64,000 nucleotides of DNA from Bradyrhizobium sp. CSA207 (GTDB lineage Bacteria > Pseudomonadota > Alphaproteobacteria > Rhizobiales > Xanthobacteraceae): NCBI RefSeq assembly GCF_029051685.1, contig NZ_JAACFT010000002.1, positions 248,001 through 312,000 on the forward strand, given 5' to 3'. This document shows, piece after piece, positions 51,090 to 59,520 of this stretch. How positions within the stretch are numbered: position 1 is the first letter of the stretch; every line of letters begins with the position of its first letter. A program made the position numbers and the translations under genes. Under the pieces are notes generated by a model that was not told the DNA's origin, searched no databases, and was given only the letters and a program-made list of their open reading frames with translations.

Positions 51090-51893
51090 ATGCCCCTCTG
51101 GACCTGCGAAACCTGCGGCGCGCAATTTCCGGCAAGCGGGGCGCCGCCGGCGTCCTGTCCAATTTGCGAGGATGAACGGCAGTTCGTGAACTGGAAGGGG
51201 CAGACCTTCCTTACCCACGAAGCGCTGACGGAAAGCCATCGTCTGGTGTGGCGCGACGATCTCGGCCTCGCCGGCCTTGCGGTCGAGCCAAGTTTTGCCA
51301 TCGGGCAGCGCGCGCTGCTGGTGCCGCAGGCAGATGGCTGCGTGATGTGGGACTGCGTGCCGCTGGCGACGCCCGAGGCGGTCGCGCATGTCCGTTCGCT
51401 CGGTGGATTGAAGGCGATCGCGATCTCGCATCCGCACTACTATGGCGCGCTCGCCGACTGGAGCGATGCCTTCGGCGGCATTCCGGTGTATCTCCACGCG
51501 GATGACCGCCGATGGGTGACGCGGCCGCACGCCGCGATCGTGCACTGGACCGGCGACAGCCTTTGTATCTCCGACGATTTGCTGCTTCTGCGCACCGGCG
51601 GTCACTTCGCTGGCGCCGCCATGCTGCATTGGTCGCGCGGTGCCGACGGCAAGGGCGCACTCCTCACCGGCGATATCGCGCAGGTGACGATGGACCGCCG
51701 CTTCGTCAGCTTCATGTATTCCTATCCGAACTACATGCCGCTCAATGCCGGCGCGGTGCGACGGATTGCCGCCGCTGTCGCGCCGCTCGGCTTCGACCGC
51801 ATCTACGGCGCGTGGTGGGGCCGCAACATCGCCGCCGGTGCCAAGGCCGCGTTCGCGGCGTCTGTCGAGCGATATATCGCAGCCATCGCCTGA
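51090..51893 (+). CDS. MBL-fold metallo-hydrolase-like protein
   Basis: A 267-residue protein. It starts with a rubredoxin-like zinc knuckle (CETC...CPIC, residues 6-30) and continues with a metallo-beta-lactamase fold. The usual HxHxDH motif is reduced to ISHPHYYGALADW, with no following Asp-His; later His (GGHFAGAAML) and Asp (LLTGDIAQV) are present. This may bind one metal or have a different activity. The start at 51090 has GGGAG eight bases upstream. Confidence 0.75.
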   Translation: MPLWTCETCGAQFPASGAPPASCPICEDERQFVNWKGQTFLTHEALTESHRLVWRDDLGLAGLAVEPSFAIGQRALLVPQADGCVMWDCVPLATPEAVAHVRSLGGLKAIAISHPHYYGALADWSDAFGGIPVYLHADDRRWVTRPHAAIVHWTGDSLCISDDLLLLRTGGHFAGAAMLHWSRGADGKGALLTGDIAQVTMDRRFVSFMYSYPNYMPLNAGAVRRIAAAVAPLGFDRIYGAWWGRNIAAGAKAAFAASVERYIAAIA

Positions 51894-52050
51894 GCCACGG
51901 CTGGTTCAGATCCGCCTTGCCTTCACTCAATAACTGTACTATTGGTACAGTTATTAGATGCGACGCAACGGTGCGTTTGCTGGGCTCGGCACGATCGATG
52001 CATTGTCGGAGCAGCGGCCTGATCTGCGGCCGCGTGAGCGGGAGTTGGAG

Positions 52051-53082
52051 ATGACGGCGCAGCGCGAAGTCTTTGAGGCGGGCGACGTCGCGCTTCAGTC
52101 CGGCACCGTTTTCCCATCGCTGCAGCTCGCCTACAAGACCTACGGCACGCTGAGCCCGGCCAAAGACAATGTCATCCTCTATCCGACCTCGTTCAGCGCG
52201 CAGCACACCGACACCGAGTGGCTGATCCAGCCCGGCGGCGTGCTCGATCCCACGCGCTACTTCATCATCATCCCGAACCTGCTCGGCAACGGCCTGTCTT
52301 CCTCGCCCTCCAATTCGAACGCGGCGTTTCCGAAAGTGACCTACCATGATGCAGTCGCCGTCCAGCACCGTCTGCTCATCGAACGTCTCGGCATCTCGAA
52401 GCTCGCGCTGGTCTATGGCTGGTCGATGGGCGGCATGCAGGCCTATCACTGGGCGGCCTGCTATCCGGATATGGTCGAGCGCGCGGCGGTGGTCTGCGGC
52501 AGCGCACGCTGCGCGCCCTACAACCACGTCTTCCTGGAAGGTGTCAAAGCCGCACTGACCGCCGATCCCGCCTTCCGAGACGGCCGCTTCGTCGACAAGC
52601 CCGTCGCCGGCTTCCGCGCAATGGGGCGTGTCTATGCCGGCTGGGCGATGTCGCACGGCTTTTATCGCGACGAGGTCTGGCGCGAGGCGGGCTTTACCTC
52701 GCTCGAGGACTATCTCGTCCGCTCCTGGGACGCGACCTTCGCGCGGCGGGACGCCAACGATCTGCTGGCGCAGATCGACATTTGGCAGACCGGCGACATC
52801 AGCCGCTGCGCCGCATACGGCGGCGATCTCGACCGCGCGCTCGGCGCGATCACGGCGCACATGCTGCTGATGCCGGGCGCGACCGATCGCTATTTCGATG
52901 TGCGCGACAACGATGACGAGCTCGGCCGGCTGGTCAACGCAAGATCCGCCACGCTGCACCCGATCCCGTCGGTGCATGGCCATCGTGCCGGCAACCCCGT
53001 CAACAATCCGCGCGATCACGCCTTCATCAAGGCCGAGATCGCAGAACTCCTTGGCAAGGAATGCAGGCCCCATCATGAGTGA
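52051..53082 (+). CDS. Alpha/beta hydrolase (homoserine O-acetyltransferase-like)
   Basis: A 343-residue alpha/beta-fold enzyme of the MetX-like group. The nucleophile elbow is YGWSMGGMQAYHWAA; LQLAYKTYGTLSPAKDNVILYPT and IPNLLGNGLSSSPSN precede it and SVHGHRAGNP at the C-terminus supplies the His. An acyl-transfer or ester-hydrolysis role is likely; homoserine is not certain. ATG 52051 follows GGGAGTTGGAG. Its end overlaps the desaturase start by eight bases. Confidence 0.85.
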   Translation: MTAQREVFEAGDVALQSGTVFPSLQLAYKTYGTLSPAKDNVILYPTSFSAQHTDTEWLIQPGGVLDPTRYFIIIPNLLGNGLSSSPSNSNAAFPKVTYHDAVAVQHRLLIERLGISKLALVYGWSMGGMQAYHWAACYPDMVERAAVVCGSARCAPYNHVFLEGVKAALTADPAFRDGRFVDKPVAGFRAMGRVYAGWAMSHGFYRDEVWREAGFTSLEDYLVRSWDATFARRDANDLLAQIDIWQTGDISRCAAYGGDLDRALGAITAHMLLMPGATDRYFDVRDNDDELGRLVNARSATLHPIPSVHGHRAGNPVNNPRDHAFIKAEIAELLGKECRPHHE

Positions 53083-54022
53083 CGCAACCGTTTCAGAGAC
53101 CGGCCATCGCCTGAAGCCGCTGGCGCCGGCAATGCTGCGCGAATTATCGGTTCGCTCAAACCTCAAAGGCGTCGCGCGCAGCCTCGGCCATTACGGCGTG
53201 GTCGTGCTGATCGGGACGCTGATCTGGAAGGTTACCTCAAGCTATGGCGTGTTCTGGGCGCTGCCGCTGATGGCGGTGCAGGGCTATTTCGTCGCCTTCC
53301 TGTTCATGGCGGTGCACGAGACCGCGCACAAGACGGCGTTCAAAAGCCGTAGCCTCAATCTCGCCGTCGGCTATCTCTCGGGCTTCATCATCGGGTTGCC
53401 TTACGAATATTACTGCCTGTTCCACTGGGACCATCACCGCTACACCCAGGATCCGGACAAGGACCCGGAGCTCATCGTCGGCGTCAAGCCGGCATCCGAT
53501 ACGCAGCTCGCGATCGCCTATAGCGGCGTGCTTCAGGTCGCCGGCCGTCTCTGGCTGATGCTCGGCCACGCCATCAGCGGCAAGGTCACCGTGCCCTGGA
53601 TCCCCGAAAACAAGCGTGCCGTCATCGTGACCGAAGCGCGCGTCTATGCCGGATTCTATGTGGCGCTATTTGCGCTCTCGCTGTGGTTCTCGTCAGCGCT
53701 GCTGCTCTGGGTCTGGATCGTCCCGCTGGTCATCGGGCAATTCTTCCTGCGGCCCTATCTCTATGCCGAGCATACCGGCTGCGAGCGCACCCGCAGCGCC
53801 TTCCAAAACACTCGCACCACCTATACCGGCGCGATCGTCAAATGGTTCGCGTGGAACATGCCCTATCACGTCGAGCACCACGCCTATCCCTCGATCCCTT
53901 TTCACGCGCTGCCGAAGCTGAACGAGATCGTCGATGGCGAGATCGTCTATCGCGGCCGTGGCTACATCGCGACCACACGCCAGACCTGGGCCTGGTTTCG
54001 CCGGCAGCGACAGCCCGGCTAG
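53075..54022 (+). CDS. Fatty acid desaturase-like di-iron membrane protein
   Basis: A 315-residue membrane protein. All three His boxes are present: HETAHK, HWDHHRYT and HVEHH. Four membrane segments flank them. The protein would introduce a double bond or hydroxyl into a lipid or carotenoid-like chain. It overlaps the hydrolase gene, suggesting shared expression and perhaps pathway. Confidence 0.9.
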   Translation: MSDATVSETGHRLKPLAPAMLRELSVRSNLKGVARSLGHYGVVVLIGTLIWKVTSSYGVFWALPLMAVQGYFVAFLFMAVHETAHKTAFKSRSLNLAVGYLSGFIIGLPYEYYCLFHWDHHRYTQDPDKDPELIVGVKPASDTQLAIAYSGVLQVAGRLWLMLGHAISGKVTVPWIPENKRAVIVTEARVYAGFYVALFALSLWFSSALLLWVWIVPLVIGQFFLRPYLYAEHTGCERTRSAFQNTRTTYTGAIVKWFAWNMPYHVEHHAYPSIPFHALPKLNEIVDGEIVYRGRGYIATTRQTWAWFRRQRQPG

Positions 54023-54044
54023 TCGATGCGAGTTCAGCGCGCAA

Positions 54045-54071
54045 AGCCCCGATCGCGGAGCGATCGGGGCT
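54045..54071 (+). terminator. Perfect 12-bp hairpin after the desaturase gene
   Basis: AGCCCCGATCGC (54045-54056) and GCGATCGGGGCT (54060-54071) with a three-base loop. It follows the desaturase stop; the downstream gene is on the opposite strand, so it may serve both. Confidence 0.7.
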
Positions 54072-54088
54072 GTCGTGGACGCCTGATA

Positions 54089-54328
54089 TCAGTAGATCCC
54101 GTACGCGCAGACGTTCACCACGCGCACGCGCAGGCCGTGGCGGGTCTGGACGACGCGCTCCTGGTAGCAATTGTTGACGCCGGTGTTGACGTAGACGCCA
54201 CCAAAGCCCCAGCCCGGACCCCAGTGATGGTGGAAGCCGTGGGCCGACGCGGCGGTGGGGGCGAGAGCGGCAACGCCGAGCGAGCCGGCGGCGATCAGAC
54301 CAAGTGCAAGTTTGCGAAACATCTTCAT
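54089..54328 (-). CDS. Small secreted protein
   Basis: About 79 residues with a signal peptide (MFRKLALGLIAAGSLGVAALAPTAASA) and a short mature part rich in Gly, His and Trp (HGFHHHWGPGWGFGGVYVN) plus two cysteines. Similar tiny secreted proteins are common in Bradyrhizobium and have no known function; His-rich tails may bind metal. Two in-frame ATGs (54328 and 54322) are equally plausible. Confidence 0.75.
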   Translation of the reverse strand: MKMFRKLALGLIAAGSLGVAALAPTAASAHGFHHHWGPGWGFGGVYVNTGVNNCYQERVVQTRHGLRVRVVNVCAYGIY

Positions 54329-54420
54329 TCTCCAGTGTGGCACAAAGCCGTTGTTGTGTCCCTGCATCTCGGTCGAGCCGGAGCGCAGACGCGTTCAAGC
54401 CGCCCGGGGAGAATCGTGTT

Positions 54421-55464
54421 TCAGGATTGTTTCGTGGGCTGCGGCAGTATGCGCCGCCGCCAGGCTTTCCGCGCCGCCGGATCCGCGGCCTGCGACGATG
54501 CGCGATAGCGCGCGGCCATCGCCTGCGTCAGCTCCGCGATCTTCTCGCGGAGATCTGCCGGCTCCAGCACTTCGGCCTCGGGGCCGAGCCGCAGCAATTC
54601 GGCTGCGGCGTGCCACGAGGTCTTGCCGGTCGGCACTCTGGCAATGCGCCAGCCATCCGCGTCGGCGGTCTCTTCAAGCTGCATGCGCGCCTTGACATAA
54701 GGCTGGCTCAGCGCATCGAGCAGCTTGACGCCGAACGGCGACAGCCGGACGATTGCGACATTGGGATGCATCTCGGCCTCGAGACGGAGCGTTGCTGCCT
54801 GCCAATAGGCGGCAAGATCGAAATCGGCTGGACGATCGAACCGATCGTCCAGCACCGTGCAGTCGAGCACGCGCGCGAGGCGATAGGTCCGCACGCTGCC
54901 ATCGACCTCGCCTGCGAGATACCAGCTGCCGCCCTTCAGCACGAGCCCGAGCGGCGCGACCCGGCGCTGCTTCTCCGATCGCCAGCTCTGGTAGCGGATC
55001 TTGATCAGCGTCCCGCGTAAAGCCGCGCCGGCGATGGCGCGCAAATGCTGCGGTTCTTCCGTCTCGCCGAACCAGCCCGGCGCATCCAGATGAAAACGCT
55101 CCTGCATCCGGCCGGCATCCTGGCGCAAATGGGCCGGCAGCGCAGCCATCATCTTGTTTTGCGCAGCGAGCATCGCCGCATCCAGTCCGAGCGCCGCTGC
55201 CGGGCCTGGCAATGCCGCGAGGAACAGCGCTTCCGCCTCACTCTGCGACAGCCCGTTCAGCCGCACCCGATAGCCGTCGAGCAGCCGATAGCCGCCCTCC
55301 GCGCCGCGGTCGGCGTAGACGGGTACGCCGGACGCCGCGAGTGCGTCGATGTCGCGATAGATCGTGCGCACCGACACCTCGCAGGCCTCCGCGAGCTCAG
55401 GCGCGGTGACCTGCCCCCGCGCCTGGAGGGTGGTGAGGATCGACAGCATCCGGCTCGCACGCAT
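54421..55464 (-). CDS. WYL-domain transcriptional regulator (YafY-like)
   Basis: A 347-residue regulator. The N-terminal winged HTH is MRASRMLSILTTLQARGQVTAPELAEACEVSVRTIYRDIDALAASGVPVYADRG. The WYL region (LGLVLKGGSWYLAGEVDGSVRTYRLARVLDCTVLDDRFDRP) follows. Such proteins sense a ligand, often nucleic-acid-related, and control neighbouring genes. It is divergent from the GST gene, with a perfect long palindrome between them. Confidence 0.9.
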   Translation of the reverse strand: MRASRMLSILTTLQARGQVTAPELAEACEVSVRTIYRDIDALAASGVPVYADRGAEGGYRLLDGYRVRLNGLSQSEAEALFLAALPGPAAALGLDAAMLAAQNKMMAALPAHLRQDAGRMQERFHLDAPGWFGETEEPQHLRAIAGAALRGTLIKIRYQSWRSEKQRRVAPLGLVLKGGSWYLAGEVDGSVRTYRLARVLDCTVLDDRFDRPADFDLAAYWQAATLRLEAEMHPNVAIVRLSPFGVKLLDALSQPYVKARMQLEETADADGWRIARVPTGKTSWHAAAELLRLGPEAEVLEPADLREKIAELTQAMAARYRASSQAADPAARKAWRRRILPQPTKQS

Positions 55465-55474
55465 GGTTCTTTAA

Positions 55475-55505
55475 ACCATACCTGACAGAGGATGTCAGGT
55501 ATGGT
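55475..55505. promoter_or_regulatory. Perfect 13-bp inverted repeat (WYL regulator operator candidate)
   Basis: ACCATACCTGACA (55475-55487) and TGTCAGGTATGGT (55493-55505) with a five-base spacer, between the starts of the WYL regulator (55464) and the GST gene (55552). Position and length are ideal for an operator controlling both genes. Confidence 0.8.
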
Positions 55506-55551
55506 CCGCTAGAGATGCGCCGCCGCCGCCCCGCCAGATGGGAGACCTGCC

Positions 55552-56197
55552 ATGACCGATCCGAACCGCATGACGCTGTATTACTCGCCGCAAAGCCGCG
55601 CCACCGGCACCCGGGTGCTGCTTGGAGGAGCTGGGTGCGCCCTACGATCTCCATGTCCTCAACATGAAGGCGGGCGAGCAGCGTCAGCCCGCTTATCTCG
55701 CCATCAATCCGCTCGGCAAGGTGCCGGCGATCCGCCGCGGCGGGGTGCTCGTGACCGAGCAGGTCGCGATCACCATCTATCTTGCCGACCTGTTTCCGCA
55801 GGCCGGCCTGACGCCTGGACTCAACGATCCGCTGCGCGGTCCCTACCTGCGGTGGATCGCCTACTACGGCGCCTCGTTCGAACCGGCCCTGATCGACAAA
55901 TTCATGCAGCGGGAGCCGGCACCGATCACACAATCGCCCTATGCCGATTACGACATCATGCTGGGCGCGCTCGAGGCGCAACTGTCGAAGGGGCCGTACC
56001 TGCTCGGCGAGCGCATGACGGCCGCGGATGTTCTGTGGGGCGTCGCGTTCAGCTGGACCATCATGTTCGGCATCGTACCGAAGAAAGACGTCTTCGTAAG
56101 CTATGCCGAGCGCATGACATCGCGGCCTGCATTCCAGCGCATCAATGCAGCGGATGACGAGATGGCGGCGCAGCATGCCGCGGCTGTTGGAGGATGA
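55552..56197 (+). pseudogene. Glutathione S-transferase-like gene with a one-base frameshift
   Basis: The first 24 codons from ATG 55552 read MTDPNRMTLYYSPQSRATGTRVLL. A one-base insertion (T near 55622) then shifts the frame. The correct frame resumes with EELGAPYDLHVLNMKAGEQRQPAYLAINPLGKVPAIRRGG and continues to 56197. The intended protein would be about 214 residues with an N-terminal thioredoxin-like GST domain and a helical C-terminal domain (GPYLLGERMTAADVLW). Inactivated or a sequencing error. Confidence 0.8.
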
Positions 56198-56214
56198 ACC
56201 GATCGAGGTCGCAG

Positions 56215-56649
56215 ATGACGAAACCGATGCACACGACTAACTGCTTCAACACCTTCATCCAGGTTGCCGAAGATTGTCCGGCGCGTACTGGCGAGGAGCC
56301 GCCGCTGCGCGCGGGTAAGCCGACGGTGGCCTGCCTGCAATACGGCATGATCGCCAAGGCACCCTACAAATACACGTCCGACGACGTGATCTTCGCGACG
56401 TCTGCACCCGGACGCGAGCTCGACGTGAAGACGACGAAAGCGGAGGAGCGTGCGGCCCGTGAAGCGTTTTTTTCGCGGGGGCAGGCGTGCATGAGGGCGT
56501 CGAGCCTGGGCAAGCGCTTTGGCTGGGGCGTTCATGCCGACAGCGAGGGCCGGATCGCGATCTACGCCATCGACAGCAAACGCTACCAGGCGCTCGTCCG
56601 CGATCCGAAGCTCACGCAGGTGCGCGCGATGCGGTCGAAGCGGGCGTGA
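56215..56649 (+). CDS. DUF6157 family protein
   Basis: A 144-residue protein matching DUF6157: MHTTNCFNTFIQVAEDCPARTGEEPPLRAGKPTVACLQYGMIAKAPYKYTSDDVIFATSA, then FFSRGQACMRASSLGKRFGWGVHADSEGRIAIYAIDSKRYQ. Unknown function, cytoplasmic. The chosen ATG 56215 has GAGGTCGCAG upstream; an ATG at 56194, within the GST stop, is also possible. Confidence 0.85.
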   Translation: MTKPMHTTNCFNTFIQVAEDCPARTGEEPPLRAGKPTVACLQYGMIAKAPYKYTSDDVIFATSAPGRELDVKTTKAEERAAREAFFSRGQACMRASSLGKRFGWGVHADSEGRIAIYAIDSKRYQALVRDPKLTQVRAMRSKRA

Positions 56650-57435
56650 TCAGAATTTTGGCGACCGCTTCTCCGCGAACGCCTTGATGCCTTCCTTGAT
56701 CTCGTCGCCGCGCATGCTGTCGCGGTGGCGCTGGTCGGCGGCCGCCTCATTGAGCTCGCCGCGGGCGAATTCGTTGATCGCGCGCTTCATGCCACGCATC
56801 GCGGCCGGGGCATTGCCGGCCAGGATTGTCGCGAGCTTGTCGACTTCCTCGTCGAGAGCTTCCTCTGGCACCATGGCGGTGAGATAGCCGATCCGGAGCA
56901 TCTCCGGCGCGCTGATTTTTTGCGCGGTCAGGAACAGTTTTTTCGCGTTGTCGATGCCGAGCCGCGTCACGTAGCGTTTGATGCCGCTGCTGTAGTAGTG
57001 GAGTCCGAGCCGTGCCGCCGGCATGAACATCTCGGCGCTGTCGATGCCGATGCGGAAATCGCAGGCGAGGGCGAGGTCGGTCGAGCCGCCATAGACGCCG
57101 CCATTGAGCCGGCAGATCGTCGGCACGCCGAGATCCTCGAGCCGGTTGACGACCGCCTCGAACGCCGAGCCCGCGCTCTGCTGCTCGCCGGCGCTGACCG
57201 CGCGCTCGGCCACCGAGTTGAGGTCATAGCCTGCGGAGAAGGCGCGCCCCGTTCCGGTCAGCACCAGCACGCGGATCGCCGGATCGGCCTCGACCCGGTC
57301 GAACAGTTTCGTCAGCTCGCCGAGGTCCTCCGCCTGCAGCCGGTTGAGATGCCTGGGACGGTTGAGGCGGATGGTGGCGCGGGCGCCGCCAATTTCGAGC
57401 ACGGGACCAGAGGCCGCGTCGGCTGTATCCGACAT
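56650..57435 (-). CDS. Enoyl-CoA hydratase/isomerase family protein
   Basis: A 261-residue crotonase-fold enzyme. The oxyanion-hole segments are LTGTGRAFSAGYDLNSVAE and RLNGGVYGGSTDLALACDFRIG; the catalytic region MFMPAARLGLHYYSSGIKRYVTRLG lacks the Glu pair of classic hydratases, so an isomerase or other activity is possible. GGAGACAAG precedes the chosen ATG 57435; an ATG at 57447 is in frame. The gene converges with DUF6157 without a gap. Confidence 0.88.
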   Translation of the reverse strand: MSDTADAASGPVLEIGGARATIRLNRPRHLNRLQAEDLGELTKLFDRVEADPAIRVLVLTGTGRAFSAGYDLNSVAERAVSAGEQQSAGSAFEAVVNRLEDLGVPTICRLNGGVYGGSTDLALACDFRIGIDSAEMFMPAARLGLHYYSSGIKRYVTRLGIDNAKKLFLTAQKISAPEMLRIGYLTAMVPEEALDEEVDKLATILAGNAPAAMRGMKRAINEFARGELNEAAADQRHRDSMRGDEIKEGIKAFAEKRSPKF

Positions 57436-57447
57436 TCTTGTCTCCAT

Positions 57448-58557
57448 TTAGCTGTTTTCGAGCGTGCGGCGCCTGGCTTCCACGTCGATGGTGTTGGCAA
57501 GATCGGGGTGCCGCGCCATCAGCACGCGAAAGTCGACGAGGTCGAGCACCAGCAGCCGCGACACCTTCGTGGTCGAGACGTTGGCACCGCGCATGTTGTT
57601 GCCGAGCAGCGCCATCTCGCCGAAGAAGGCGCCTTCGCCGAGCTGCACCTTCTTGCCGGACAGGTCGACCTCGACCTCGCCGGCAGCGATGAAATACATG
57701 CAGTCGCCCTGCGTGCCCTTGCGGATGATCATGGTGCGGGCGGGTAGCTCCATGGTCCGCAGCATGTGCGTGACGTCAGCGATCGCAGCCGGCCCGAGCG
57801 CGGCGAAGAACGGCACCTTGCTGACGGATTCCCAGGTCTTCAGGAAATTGTCGCGCCGGGTCTCTGCGGCAAAGCCGGTCGCCAGAATGCCGGTCCACAG
57901 TCCGAACACGCCGAGGCCGGAGATCATCACCAGCGCCGCCACCATGCGTCCGAGCGGGGTCACCGGCACCGCGTCGCCATAGCCGGTCGTGGTCAAGGTC
58001 ACCACCGCCCACCATAGCGCGGCGGGTACGCTGCCGAAGGTCTGCGGCTGCACGTCCCGCTCCAGAAAATACTCGGCGACGGAGGCGAGGAAGACCACCA
58101 TCAGGAAGATCACGAGCACGCTAAGCAACGGGCCCGATTCCAGCACGAGGACCCGGCGAAGCTGCCGCAGGCCGGGAATGCCGGGCACCACTTTCAAGAC
58201 CCAGAGCACGCTGAGCAGCCAGGCCGTCCTCGGCTCGAGGCCGACGGTCAGCGCCAACGGCACGGCGAGCGCCCCGACCGCATCGACCAGGCCTGCGGAT
58301 GAGGACAGGTAGAGCGAAAGGCGTCCGTGGCGCGCCATGTGGCGTAGCCGGACCACCCATTCGAACACGAAATAGGCCAGGCAGGCCCAGAGCACGGCAT
58401 CGACCCAGTGGTGCGCCACTTCATAGGCCGGGTTGACCGTCAACAGCACCATGGTCGCGACGCCGACGGTCACGGCCAGATAGGCCGCCTTGGTCATGTT
58501 GCGGCCGGCCGTGGCGGTCACGAACTGGGCCAGAGCGGAGATCAGCGGCTTGGACAT
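57448..58557 (-). CDS. Cyclic-nucleotide-gated potassium channel (MlotiK1-like)
   Basis: A 369-residue channel with six membrane segments. The selectivity filter is TTTGYGD (189-195). The C-terminal cyclic-nucleotide-binding domain reads GDCMYFIAAGEVEVDLSGKKVQLGEGAFFGEMALLGNNMRGANVSTTKVSRLLVLD with the phosphate-binding Arg in RGANVS. S4 carries few positive charges (VLKVVPGIPGLRQLRRV), as in weakly voltage-sensing rhizobial channels. ATG 58557 is chosen; the long upstream reading overlaps the divergent CNBD gene's region and is unlikely. Confidence 0.92.
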   Translation of the reverse strand: MSKPLISALAQFVTATAGRNMTKAAYLAVTVGVATMVLLTVNPAYEVAHHWVDAVLWACLAYFVFEWVVRLRHMARHGRLSLYLSSSAGLVDAVGALAVPLALTVGLEPRTAWLLSVLWVLKVVPGIPGLRQLRRVLVLESGPLLSVLVIFLMVVFLASVAEYFLERDVQPQTFGSVPAALWWAVVTLTTTGYGDAVPVTPLGRMVAALVMISGLGVFGLWTGILATGFAAETRRDNFLKTWESVSKVPFFAALGPAAIADVTHMLRTMELPARTMIIRKGTQGDCMYFIAAGEVEVDLSGKKVQLGEGAFFGEMALLGNNMRGANVSTTKVSRLLVLDLVDFRVLMARHPDLANTIDVEARRRTLENS

Positions 58558-58819
58558 GCGCGAAGGCGGCCCGGTCTTGGGGTGGCGTTTGAGGTCCCGG
58601 CTGGGAATGTCGGTGCCAAAGTGCCCGCCCGCGCCAAGGCCGTCAACGAGGCGCGGTGGGCTGCCGTGCCGGATCGCCATGAGGGGGCGGAATCCGCGCA
58701 TCCAATGAGCCAAATCACAGACAAACCGCGCGGTTTCCCCATATATGGGATGCGCGGCCGCGATGTCGGGCCCTCTCGCCCCGGCGAGCCCGCTCCATTC
58801 ATTCAAGGTTGTTGGCCCG

Positions 58820-59491
58820 ATGGATACGTCACATATCGCAGAGCACGCAGGAACCGCCGGCGCCCTGTTCGCCTCGGTGTTCGTGGTAGCCACCACGACC
58901 ATGCGGACGATGATCCCGCTGCGCGTGTTCGGCATTCTCACCAATCTCGTCCTGATCGCGACCGCCATCCCCGCGCATAATTATCTGGTGATTGGCGTGC
59001 AGACCGTGGTGCTCGCGCTCAACGGCTATCGCCTGCATCAGATGCTCCAGCTCGTGCGCGACGTCCGCAAGTCGGTCAATTCCGACCTCTCGATGGACTG
59101 GCTGAAGCCGTTCATGATCGAGCGCAAATGCAAGGCCGGCGAGGTGCTGTTCTACAAGGACGAGAAGGCCGAAGACATGGCCTATATCGTCAGCGGCCGC
59201 TTCCGCCTCGTCGAATCCGGCATCGAGCTGCCGATCGGCGCCATCGTTGGCGAGCTCGGCATGCTGTCGCCGTCGAATACCCGTACCCAGACGCTCGAAT
59301 GCATCGAGCCCGGAATCGTCCTCAGCGTCGGCTATAACAAGGTCGAGGAGCTCTACGTGCAGAACCCCGCCTTCGGCTTCTACTTCCTGCGGCTTGCAAG
59401 CGCCCGCCTGTTCCAGAACCTCAACACGCTGGAGCAGCGGCTGGCTCAACAGGCCGCGGCGATGGCGATGACGGCATCGAAGCCTGCTTGA
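58820..59491 (+). CDS. Membrane protein with cyclic-nucleotide-binding domain
   Basis: A 223-residue protein. After a short N-terminus, two or three membrane segments (TAGALFASVFVVATTTMRTM, VFGILTNLVLIATAIPAHNYLVIGVQTVVLAL) precede a cNMP-binding-like domain (KCKAGEVLFYKDEKAEDMAYIVSGRFRLVESGIELPIGAIVGELGMLSPSNTRTQTLECIEPG). The Arg of the phosphate-binding cassette sits in NTRTQT. It is divergent from the gated channel, so the pair may respond to the same signal. Confidence 0.85.
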   Translation: MDTSHIAEHAGTAGALFASVFVVATTTMRTMIPLRVFGILTNLVLIATAIPAHNYLVIGVQTVVLALNGYRLHQMLQLVRDVRKSVNSDLSMDWLKPFMIERKCKAGEVLFYKDEKAEDMAYIVSGRFRLVESGIELPIGAIVGELGMLSPSNTRTQTLECIEPGIVLSVGYNKVEELYVQNPAFGFYFLRLASARLFQNLNTLEQRLAQQAAAMAMTASKPA

Positions 59492-59520
59492 AGCATCGCA
59501 TTTCTCGAGGGAATGATCGC

